NCBI GenBank assembly: GCA_026392135.1
Contig: JAPLCR010000492.1
Location: forward strand, 1 to 6,017
DNA from: Armatimonadota bacterium
Lineage (GTDB): Bacteria > Armatimonadota > Chthonomonadetes > Chthonomonadales > Chthonomonadaceae
DNA: 6,017 bases
Direction: 5' to 3'
The first letter of the stretch is position 1; every line of letters begins with the position of its first letter. Below the pieces are notes generated by a model. That model was not told the DNA's origin, did no database searches, and was given only the letters and a program-made list of their open reading frames with translations. Both the position numbers and the translations under genes were made by a program. This document shows positions 1-6,017 of the stretch, one piece after another.

Positions 1-37
1 AAGGGGGGGCGATAAGAGAGTGATTGCAGTGTAGATG

Positions 38-80
38 GGAGCCGCTTTCTAATTTGGGGGCGGCTCCGTTTCTCTGTTTT
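38..80 (+). terminator. Putative rho-independent terminator read on the plus strand
   Basis: The bases GGAGCCGC (38-45) and GCGGCTCC (60-67) are perfect inverted repeats of 8 bp. In plus-strand RNA the stem can extend inward by three U·G pairs and one C-G pair (46-49 with 56-59), leaving a 6-base loop (50-55). It is followed by a T-rich tract, GTTTCTCTGTTTT (68-80). In minus-strand RNA the three U·G pairs become A·C mismatches and the 3' side (CATCTACAC) has no T run. The structure therefore fits better as the terminator of a plus-strand gene lying left of the window. It may still slow transcription arriving from the oxidoreductase gene, whose stop is 30 bases away. Confidence 0.5.
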
Positions 81-96
81 GGCGAATCTACAGGAA

Positions 97-1158
97 CTAA
101 AGCCCCTGTTCAATGACCTCTTCCATAGTTACCACACCGCCTCGATTGACCGCTGCCCGCACGAGTAGGCACGCCAACACTGAGTCGCGTCCGTTTTCCA
201 CGGTTGAGATGGCAGGCTTTCGAGTACGTACCGAGTCGGCGAAGGCTTCCAGTGCAAGGTAGGTGCTGTCTATCTCCCCTTGATGATTGTGACCCACCCT
301 ATCGGGCAGATTCAACTCTTTGCGATAGACGAACGTACCAGAGTTGAAGTCTATACCGGCACGGGTTCCTACCAGTTTGGTGTATTCGTAGTTGAAGTGG
401 GCTTTCATTGCTCCTGCCTGTCCGGGGGCAACCCAGCTGTGCAGAATGTTCACTACTACGCCGTTCTCGTACTCTACGATAGCGGAGTAGTAGTCGGTGA
501 CGGTGCGGTCAGCCTGTTGCTCGCCCCACAGCCCTGCGCGTCCCATCCCCATCGCTCGCTTAGGTCGGCACTGGTTAGCCCAGTTCATTACGTCCCAGTT
601 ATGAACGGCTTGCTCCACCATCCAGTCACCAGATAGCTCCTTCTTTCCGAACCAGTTATAGAGAGGACCCCATGCGTTTGACCATGCGATTCGCCCTTCC
701 ACAAGGTCGCCTAATTCGCCCGCCCAAATCTGCCCCATCGTCTCGATAAAACGTGGGTCGGCGCGGCGTTGAAAGCCGAGTTGGATAATGAGGTCGGTTC
801 CCTTTGCCGCGTCCACAACCTCTTGACACTCTCTTGCGTTGATGCACATCGGCTTTTCGGCATAGATGTCTTTGCCCGCACTGATGGTATCGAGGTAGTT
901 CTGGTGGTGGAGGTGGACGGGCAGTGCGCTAACCACACCCTGAATGTCGTCGCGCTTGAGCAGTTCATTCCAGTCGGCAGTCTCCGCAGGGGCTTTCTGC
1001 CCCGCCGCGACTATCATGTCGGAGGCTTTCGTGCGGTTGGCAGGTTCAACGTCGCTGATAGCGCGTATCTCCACGTTCGGAACCTTGAGCATACTCTGAA
1101 GAAGGCTTCGTCCGCGCCCTCCCGTTCCTATAAATCCGATACCGATTGGTTCGGGCAT
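97..1158 (-). CDS. Gfo/Idh/MocA family NAD(P)-dependent oxidoreductase
   Basis: A 353-residue protein of normal length for this family, whose members oxidise or reduce sugars, inositols and related polyols. The N-terminal Rossmann fold carries the dinucleotide-binding segment GFIGTGGRGR (8-17). An acidic residue follows at the end of the second strand (D36), which usually favours NAD over NADP. The family signature EKP is at 101-103, with K102 the expected catalytic lysine. The C-terminal substrate domain contains VEQAVHNWDVMNW (181-193), with H186 and D189 in the usual catalytic positions. There is no Tat or Sec signal, so it should be cytoplasmic, unlike the Tat-exported members common in planctomycetes. 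The start is supported by AAGGAG nine bases upstream. It lies 99 bp downstream of the DUF1553 gene on the same strand and may be co-transcribed with it. The substrate cannot be assigned. Confidence 0.93.
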   Translation of the reverse strand: MPEPIGIGFIGTGGRGRSLLQSMLKVPNVEIRAISDVEPANRTKASDMIVAAGQKAPAETADWNELLKRDDIQGVVSALPVHLHHQNYLDTISAGKDIYAEKPMCINARECQEVVDAAKGTDLIIQLGFQRRADPRFIETMGQIWAGELGDLVEGRIAWSNAWGPLYNWFGKKELSGDWMVEQAVHNWDVMNWANQCRPKRAMGMGRAGLWGEQQADRTVTDYYSAIVEYENGVVVNILHSWVAPGQAGAMKAHFNYEYTKLVGTRAGIDFNSGTFVYRKELNLPDRVGHNHQGEIDSTYLALEAFADSVRTRKPAISTVENGRDSVLACLLVRAAVNRGGVVTMEEVIEQGL

Positions 1159-1257
1159 CTTGTAGTTCTCCTTTGAGGAAGATGTGTGTGTTTCACCACG
1201 ATTAGGTTCGGTACGACAGGGGGATAATCCTGCACAAAGAGCGTTCGGGCTTGACGG
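1159..1257 (-). other. 99-bp spacer between the DUF1553 and oxidoreductase genes
   Basis: Apart from the Shine-Dalgarno site at its downstream end, the spacer shows only a short inverted repeat, CAGG at 1217-1220 with CCTG at 1229-1232, lacking a T run. I see no convincing -35/-10 pair and no strong terminator. Read-through from the upstream gene is therefore plausible, but the spacing is too long to assume an operon. Confidence 0.4.
1168..1173 (-). promoter_or_regulatory. Shine-Dalgarno site of the oxidoreductase gene
   Basis: The minus strand reads AAGGAG, followed by a 9-base spacer and the ATG at 1158-1156. This fixes the start that gives the protein beginning MPEPIGIGF, directly ahead of the Rossmann fold. 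Confidence 0.75.
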
Positions 1258-4023
1258 CTAGTAGTACAGAAACTCGTTTGTATTCAGTAGCACGCGGCAC
1301 AGCCCCGCCAGCCCATAACTCCTGACGATAGTCTCCGCCGCGCTACGCTCGCTAGTTTGAGGTAGGCGGGAGTACGCTAACAGGAACGCCTGCTCCACTA
1401 CGCTCGTTTTTGTCTGCCTCGCCTCCTCTTGAACCCGTTCGGCAAAGAACCCTGACTGCCGTTGAATGAACGCGCTATTGAGGAGGCTCAGGGCTTGCAG
1501 TGCTGTGGTGGTGCTGGTGCGCTTTGCGGTTCTGTCAGAGCTATCGGGGCAGTCGAAGCTACCCAACAGTTCATCGCGAATACCCCGTGCAGGCTGTTGA
1601 TAGATGCATCGTCGCCACGTCTCCTCCCCTTGGTCTTCTAGCGTGGAGTAGATAGCGACGTTGACCACATCGTACTTGAAGAGGCGGAAACTTGTACCGC
1701 CCATTTTGCGGTTGAGCTTGCCACTGGTGGCGAGGATGGAGTCTCGAATCGCCTCTGCCTCTAAGCGGCGCAGGGGCATACGCCATAGGTAGCGATTGTC
1801 TGCATCCTTGCGTTCGTTTTGCGGTAGAGCAGAACTACTCTGGCGATAGGCGTAGGAGGTGACGATAAGCCTGTGCATCCGCTTTACTTTCCAGCCGTTC
1901 TCTACAAAGTTTGAGGAGAGCCAGTCGAGAAGTTCTGGGTGGGAGGGGCGTTCGCCGTTGTTTCCGAAGTCGCTTGGCGTACCCACAATGCCTCGCCCGA
2001 AGTGATGCGCCCACATTCGGTTTACCATGACACGCGCCGTAAGCGGGTTTTCGCGATGTACAAGCCACTCTGCAAGCGCACGGCGCGGGTTACTAGCCGT
2101 CTCAAGCTCCGATGAGACCATGCGAATCTGCGAGAGTGCTCCTGGATGAACCTCCTCTACACGCTGCATTACGTCGCCGCGCTTGAGCAGATAGACCGGG
2201 GCGGGCTTTGCAAACTGCCCGATATACGCCATTTGCCTGCCGTCCGCCGCCTCTATCTCCTTCTGGATTTGCCTTTTCTTCTCTTGTAGTTGTTGGTACT
2301 TGGCGCGTTGGTCGGGCGACATTTTGGCTAGGAGGAGTCCGGTGGTGTTTGTTGTTTGCGCCCTGTCTGCGCCTGTAGCGACTACCTTCCATGTCTTTCC
2401 ATCTAGTGAAACGCTGATTTCGTAGTCGACGGCGAGTCTATCTGTAAATGCGCCCTGCGCGTCTCTTCCCCAGACAATGCGCTGTATCTCATGGGCTGTC
2501 GGCAGTTCAATCTGCGCCCATCCTTTGCCGAGGTCGGCACTTATCCAACTGTTGGCATTGCCGTAGATATCGTCGTTCAGGTGGGCTATTTGGTGTATAG
2601 CGACGTTCGGAAGGAGGGAGGAGGCGGAGGCTTTTGCACCCCGTTTTGCGGAGGCGAGGTTTGTCTTTGTGTCTTTTCCGAAAATCTCTAGTTCGTCAAT
2701 ACAGGGTTCTGAACCGTCACGAGTACGAAGGATGGTGAACCGCACAAATCGCGCTGGAACCGCGGTGAACTCTTCGAGATTGGTTTGAGGCGTTACGGGA
2801 GCGCGGCGTTTCGGTACGTTGGTTTGTGGCGTGTTTGAGACCTCCGCCTCTAGCCGCGCAATCGCGCTTACCACCTCTCCTTGCGATTTTTGAAGCGCAT
2901 CGACGCGCTGTTGTGCCTCTTTTGAAAGGGGGGGCTGGGGTAGCTCCCTATCGCCATGCCGTACCTCTGAGAACACCGCCGCCATGCGATAGTAGTCCCG
3001 TACAGGTATCGGGTCGAACTTATGGTCGTGGCACTTCGCGCACCCTACGGTCAGCCCCAGAAATGTCATGCCTGTCGTAGCTACCATATCGTCAAGGTCG
3101 TTGGCGCGTTGTTGGCGCGTCAGGTATTCGTCGGGAGAACCTACCGTATCGTGAGGACCTGCCACCAGATAGCCTGTGGCAACCTCTATACTGGGGTCGC
3201 CCTTTCCCGTGATGTCTCCCGCCAACTGCTCTGTTACAAATTGATTGTAGGGCTTATCGTCGTTGAAAGCGCGTACCACGTAGTCGCGGTAACGCCATGC
3301 GTTTGGGCGTAGGTGGTTCTGCTCTAAGCCGTGACTCTCGCCGTAGCGCACTACATCGAGCCAGTGTCTACCCCAACGCTCTCCGTAGGCAGGGGAGGCG
3401 AGTAGCCGGTCTACTACTTTTGCGTAGGCACTCTTCGAGGTATCGCTTAGGAAGGCGCGGGTTTCGGAGAGAGTGGGGGGTAGCCCTGTGAGGTCGAAGG
3501 TAACTCGGCGTAGTAGCGCGAGTTTTGAGGCGGGAGGGGAGGGCTTGAGTCCCGCTGTTTGCCACTTCGCGAAGAGAAAACGGTCTATGGGGTTAGTGGA
3601 GAGCGCGTCGAAGCGGCTAGCGGGAGGGGTGGTTTTGCGGACGGGCTGGAACGACCAGAGGGGCTTCTTCGCGGGAGTAAAGACGCGAATAGTTCCCTCA
3701 GGATAGACGGCTCCTGTGCTAATCCAAGCTTTTACGAGGGAGGTCTCTTGTGGGGAGAGTTTGCCGTTTGGGGGCATGGTTCCGTTCGCCACCCGTAAGT
3801 AGACTTGGCTTTTTTCTGGGCTATTCGGCATGACCGCGCCCTGATGTGCGAACGCGCTCGCCTTTTGAGAGAGGTCTAGCCCTCCGCTCCTCTTTTCGGC
3901 GTTGTGGCACGTTACGCAACGTTTACTGATTAGCTCTTCCATCTGCGCGACGAGATTCGGCTTCTGCGCCTGTGCCTTCGCCGCCACAATAAGAGACACC
4001 ACTATTAGGATGAGTTTCCGCAT
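1258..4023 (-). CDS. Exported PSCyt1/DUF1549/DUF1553 cytochrome-c-type protein with discoidin-like insert
   Basis: A 921-residue protein. Residues 1-19 form a Sec signal peptide (basic RK, hydrophobic core, cleavage likely after AQA). A planctomycete-type cytochrome c domain (PSCyt1, about 25-107) has haem motif CVTCH (36-40) and probable sixth ligand M83 in GTMPPNG. DUF1549 (about 144-355) follows with its conserved CAKCHDHKFDPIP (328-340). A predicted coiled-coil helix (about 367-396), a discoidin/F5-8C-like segment (about 420-550) and a second helix (about 568-593) come next. DUF1553 (about 640-915) ends in the typical NTNEFLYY. The family is known from Planctomycetota, Verrucomicrobiota and Armatimonadota. 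It is often paired with DUF1501 genes and thought to take part in breakdown of complex glycans; the reaction is unproven. No DUF1501 gene is present here. The start is fixed by AGGAGG eight bases upstream and by the signal peptide. The gene appears intact. Confidence 0.93.
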   Translation of the reverse strand: MRKLILIVVSLIVAAKAQAQKPNLVAQMEELISKRCVTCHNAEKRSGGLDLSQKASAFAHQGAVMPNSPEKSQVYLRVANGTMPPNGKLSPQETSLVKAWISTGAVYPEGTIRVFTPAKKPLWSFQPVRKTTPPASRFDALSTNPIDRFLFAKWQTAGLKPSPPASKLALLRRVTFDLTGLPPTLSETRAFLSDTSKSAYAKVVDRLLASPAYGERWGRHWLDVVRYGESHGLEQNHLRPNAWRYRDYVVRAFNDDKPYNQFVTEQLAGDITGKGDPSIEVATGYLVAGPHDTVGSPDEYLTRQQRANDLDDMVATTGMTFLGLTVGCAKCHDHKFDPIPVRDYYRMAAVFSEVRHGDRELPQPPLSKEAQQRVDALQKSQGEVVSAIARLEAEVSNTPQTNVPKRRAPVTPQTNLEEFTAVPARFVRFTILRTRDGSEPCIDELEIFGKDTKTNLASAKRGAKASASSLLPNVAIHQIAHLNDDIYGNANSWISADLGKGWAQIELPTAHEIQRIVWGRDAQGAFTDRLAVDYEISVSLDGKTWKVVATGADRAQTTNTTGLLLAKMSPDQRAKYQQLQEKKRQIQKEIEAADGRQMAYIGQFAKPAPVYLLKRGDVMQRVEEVHPGALSQIRMVSSELETASNPRRALAEWLVHRENPLTARVMVNRMWAHHFGRGIVGTPSDFGNNGERPSHPELLDWLSSNFVENGWKVKRMHRLIVTSYAYRQSSSALPQNERKDADNRYLWRMPLRRLEAEAIRDSILATSGKLNRKMGGTSFRLFKYDVVNVAIYSTLEDQGEETWRRCIYQQPARGIRDELLGSFDCPDSSDRTAKRTSTTTALQALSLLNSAFIQRQSGFFAERVQEEARQTKTSVVEQAFLLAYSRLPQTSERSAAETIVRSYGLAGLCRVLLNTNEFLYY

Positions 4024-4332
4024 TTCCCTGCCCTCCTGATACCGTCGCCAACTGTTCCTTCAAGATTGGGCATAACGAGCGGAAATCCCTGCTTGATATG
4101 AGGGCATTGTCTATCTTTTATCGTAACTGTTCAGGCTATGCGATACGACCTCACACTCTGGGTTGAAGCAGCCAGGGGCATGTGGTCGGTATTCAGAAGC
4201 GAATGCGGTACTGCAAATGTCACCAGAGCGCGAAGTCGCACTTGAGACAGACGGAAGTGTTCCCTCTGGCAAAGAGGCAGATTTAGTCGGGAGTAAGAAG
4301 GAGGTTTGCGTCCTGGGGTGCTCGTAGTAAAC
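4024..4332. other. 309-bp intergenic region without a supported gene
   Basis: This gap separates the glycosylase stop from the DUF1553 start and probably holds the promoter of the DUF1553 gene, but I could not pick out a convincing -35/-10 pair. The part at about 4100-4130 is the most AT-rich stretch, a plausible promoter area. The only hairpin near the glycosylase end is CCTCT/AGAGG (4263-4267 and 4273-4277), without a T run, so a terminator is not shown. The longest reading frame noticed, 35 codons on the plus strand from 4138, has no ribosome binding site and no recognisable sequence. No tRNA or known riboswitch was recognised. Confidence 0.5.
4032..4037 (-). promoter_or_regulatory. Shine-Dalgarno site of the DUF1553 gene
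   Basis: The minus strand reads AGGAGG, eight bases before the ATG at 4023-4021. It is a near-consensus site and selects the start that yields a complete signal peptide. Confidence 0.8.
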
Positions 4333-4992
4333 CTAGAATAGAGACAGTTTGGGGGTCTGTTTACGCGCTAGAATTACCTGCTTTCGTGCCGCCTCAATAT
4401 CATTGATGAGTTGCTGTTTTGCTGTAGCGTGGGCATCTCCCTCAAGGCGTAGAATGTAGGCTGGGTGCCACGAAGCCATAGCGTGAGGTGCGTATTTGGA
4501 AGCATACCACTGCCCGCGTTCTTGTGTGATACGGAAGTTTTGGTGGATTATCGCGTTTGCCGAAGGGGATCCGAGGCAGAGAATTACGTGTGGCTGAATA
4601 GTTTGCAGGGTCTGCTCGAGCCAAGGTTGACAGGATTTCACCTCTTCAGCGGTAGGGGGGCGGTTTTTTAGACGACCTGCTTCATAGGCACACGCTCGGC
4701 ACCGAATCACGTTGCAGATATAGATATGCTTCCGCGTGATGCCGCACGCCTTTAGGCACTCGTCGAGAAAGAGACCGGAACGCCCAACAAATGGGAGACC
4801 AGTTGAGTCTTCGTTCTGCCCAGGTCCTTCACCAATCAGTACGAGTGGTGCTTCGGGGTTTCCTACACCGAAGACGACGTTTGCACGTGTATGGAAGAGC
4901 GAACAGGCGGAACAGGATTTCGCCTGTTCCGCCAACTCTGCAAGGCGTTCGCTTTTGGGGCGTGTGTCCTCTTTTGAGAAGAGGTCACTCAT
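4333..4992 (-). CDS. Uracil-DNA glycosylase, family 4-like, with [4Fe-4S] cluster
   Basis: A 219-residue enzyme of the UDG superfamily, expected to excise uracil from DNA as the first step of base excision repair. Motif A is GEGPGQNED (54-62), followed by GLPFVGRSG (65-73). The conserved asparagine segment is CNVIRC (93-98), and the C-terminal motif is SWHPAYILR (174-182) with H176. Probable cluster ligands are C27 and C30 (CSAC), C98 and C121. GEGPG places it with family 4 (usually GEAPG) and not family 5 (GLAPA) or UdgX (GEQPG). The spacing from C98 to C121 is about seven residues longer than in textbook family 4 enzymes, and the insert carries an extra cysteine, C101. The start codon overlaps the stop of the upstream R3H gene as ATGA. 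Only a weak GGGGG lies upstream, so translation is probably coupled. The C-terminal tail KLSLF ends normally. Confidence 0.92.
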   Translation of the reverse strand: MSDLFSKEDTRPKSERLAELAEQAKSCSACSLFHTRANVVFGVGNPEAPLVLIGEGPGQNEDSTGLPFVGRSGLFLDECLKACGITRKHIYICNVIRCRACAYEAGRLKNRPPTAEEVKSCQPWLEQTLQTIQPHVILCLGSPSANAIIHQNFRITQERGQWYASKYAPHAMASWHPAYILRLEGDAHATAKQQLINDIEAARKQVILARKQTPKLSLF

Positions 4993-6017
4993 ATAGAAGC
5001 CCCCATAGGTAAGATACGCACACGGCGATACGGCTCAATACCCACGCTTTCGCTATACAGCTCTGAGCGTTCAATCAGTTGATGCTGAAGTCGGCGCGTG
5101 TAGGAATCGGTAGGTGTCAGCTCATGCGCGGTATGTGAAATTCGTACCTGCTCAATTGCGTCTTGCGTCTCCTGTAGAGACTGCTCTATAGTCTCTACCG
5201 ATCCCGCTTCCACTTTGAGACCGAAGATATCGCGCACGCTGTCGGCTATCTGTGCGAAGGTATTGCTACGGATAATGTAGACCGGAGTGTGTTTTTTGCC
5301 TGCCTCGCGTATTTTCGTTGGCTCGCGCTGATAGGTCGTCTTTAGGGCAAGTACCACATCTGCTTCTCCCAAATCACGGGCGACATAGGCATTAACATGA
5401 TGCTCCATAATGGCGCGGTCAAGGCGACTGCGGCTCACTCCGTAAGGGAAGATACGCACTACGGGCGGAAGTGATTTCTGCCCTGTGGGGCGAATTGTCG
5501 GTCTGGATTCGCTGGTTTCTCTCAACGGAGTGCCGAGGCTTCGAGGAGACTCTTCACTGTTCTGTGCGGACTGGCGTATTCGTTCGGTTTTGCCGCTCCT
5601 AACGACGACATTTTCGTCTAGTATTTCGCGAATGAGAGGTGCGCCTCCACCATCACCGTGTTGGACAATTTCGATTTCACCCTGTTCCGTGAGAACGCGG
5701 ATTTCAGGAAGTGCCTTCATCCCGCGCAGTAAGCGGTCTACGGTCTTTTCGACATTGTGGTGAATAGCGAGTTTATCTACCTCAATAATCTCCACGACCA
5801 CATTGAAGGTCGGGGGTGCTTTACGCTCAAGCACTGTTTTCTGCGTTCCTCGCCGCTTCGCCTCGTCGTCTGAGAGCGTAACAGCGTGGATACCTCCTAC
5901 AAGGTCGGAGAGGGTGGGGTTCATCATTAAGTTATCAAGAGTATTACCGTGCGCCGTCCCAATGAGTTGTACGCCTCTTTCTGCAATAGTACGTGCGGCG
6001 AACGCCTCCTGTTCAGT
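4989..6017 (-). CDS. R3H-domain nucleic-acid-binding AAA ATPase (Ycf45/SpoIIIAA-like), C-terminal part, cut by window edge
   Basis: The frame stays open from the stop at 4989 to the last base, so 342 C-terminal codons are visible and the start lies outside. The ATG at 5927 is internal: codons before it read ARTIAERGVQLIGTAHGNTL, the conserved segment just after Walker B in this family. Numbering from the edge, the ATPase core continues with TAHG (21-24), NPTLSDLVGG (33-42) and RKAPPTF (65-71). An S/R/E-rich linker (about 140-185) follows, then the family's PYGVSRSRL (191-199) and RSNT (250-253) region. A C-terminal R3H domain has R308-x3-H312 and ends GIEPYRRVRI (326-335). The family is thought to bind single-stranded nucleic acid; its cellular role is unclear. 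Walker A and B are not visible, so ATPase competence cannot be judged. The gene overlaps the glycosylase by 4 bases. Confidence 0.9.
   Translation of the reverse strand, partial: TEQEAFAARTIAERGVQLIGTAHGNTLDNLMMNPTLSDLVGGIHAVTLSDDEAKRRGTQKTVLERKAPPTFNVVVEIIEVDKLAIHHNVEKTVDRLLRGMKALPEIRVLTEQGEIEIVQHGDGGGAPLIREILDENVVVRSGKTERIRQSAQNSEESPRSLGTPLRETSESRPTIRPTGQKSLPPVVRIFPYGVSRSRLDRAIMEHHVNAYVARDLGEADVVLALKTTYQREPTKIREAGKKHTPVYIIRSNTFAQIADSVRDIFGLKVEAGSVETIEQSLQETQDAIEQVRISHTAHELTPTDSYTRRLQHQLIERSELYSESVGIEPYRRVRILPMGASI

Noticed and set aside
1217..1232. CAGG...CCTG inverted repeat in the short intergenic spacer as a terminator or operator
   Set aside because: Four pairs around an 8-base centre are expected by chance, and no T tract follows.
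280..3798. Several plus-strand frames of 60-135 codons opposite the oxidoreductase and DUF1553 genes, such as 769-1176 and 3022-3312
   Set aside because: They lie fully or almost fully antisense to well-supported genes, have no recognisable domains, and are expected by-products of the codon use of the real genes.
4138..4248. 35-codon plus-strand reading frame starting MRYDLTLWVEAARG
   Set aside because: It has no ribosome binding site and no recognisable protein sequence, and it lies alone against the direction of all neighbours.
4263..4277. CCTCT/AGAGG hairpin downstream of the glycosylase gene as a terminator
   Set aside because: The stem has only five pairs and no T run follows on either strand.
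4298..4305. AAGGAGGT on the plus strand, a consensus-like Shine-Dalgarno sequence
   Set aside because: The possible TTG or GTG starts that follow meet a TAG within about a dozen codons, so it serves no gene I can support.
4989..5927. Start of the R3H gene at the ATG at 5927
   Set aside because: The same frame is open for 30 more codons to the window edge and these encode conserved family sequence (TIAERGVQLIGTAHG), so this ATG is internal.
1..6017. A new defence, mobile or CRISPR-type system
   Set aside because: No repeats with spacers, transposase, integrase, toxin-antitoxin pair, nuclease-helicase set or terminal inverted repeats were seen; all four genes belong to known chromosomal families.

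Overview
The window is about 6 kb of a bacterial chromosome with moderate GC (somewhat over half by eye). All four genes I can support lie on the minus strand, so transcription runs from right to left. I infer a bacterium from Armatimonadota, or less likely Planctomycetota, Verrucomicrobiota or Acidobacteriota. The reason is the combination of a planctomycete-type cytochrome c protein (PSCyt1/DUF1549/DUF1553), a Gfo/Idh/MocA oxidoreductase and a Ycf45/SpoIIIAA-like R3H ATPase. The last is typical of Cyanobacteria, Deinococcota, Bacillota, Chloroflexota and Armatimonadota. This placement is from family knowledge and was not tested.

Layout in the direction of transcription. At the right edge is the C-terminal 342 codons of an R3H-domain nucleic-acid-binding ATPase. 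Its frame stays open to the last base of the window, so the gene is cut by the edge. Its stop overlaps the start of a family-4-like [4Fe-4S] uracil-DNA glycosylase by 4 bases (ATGA), which makes a tightly coupled DNA-maintenance pair. A 309-bp gap without a supported gene follows. Next comes a large exported multidomain protein with two CxxCH haem motifs and an inserted discoidin-like module. After 99 bp comes a cytoplasmic Gfo/Idh/MocA dehydrogenase, and then a GC-rich hairpin close to the left edge.

The two halves look functionally separate. The right half concerns DNA repair and nucleic-acid handling. The left half fits polysaccharide or glycoconjugate use: an exported protein of the PSCyt class that may act on carbohydrate outside the cytoplasm, beside a cytoplasmic NAD(P)-dependent sugar oxidoreductase. 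The exact substrates cannot be read from the sequence.

I found no CRISPR array, tRNA, rRNA, insertion sequence or phage gene, and no clearly new defence-type system. The observations most worth checking are: the discoidin-like module whose halves occur in swapped order between two predicted coiled-coil helices; the insertion between the iron-sulfur cysteines of the glycosylase, at the place where UdgX enzymes carry their R-loop; and the overlapping R3H/glycosylase gene pair.
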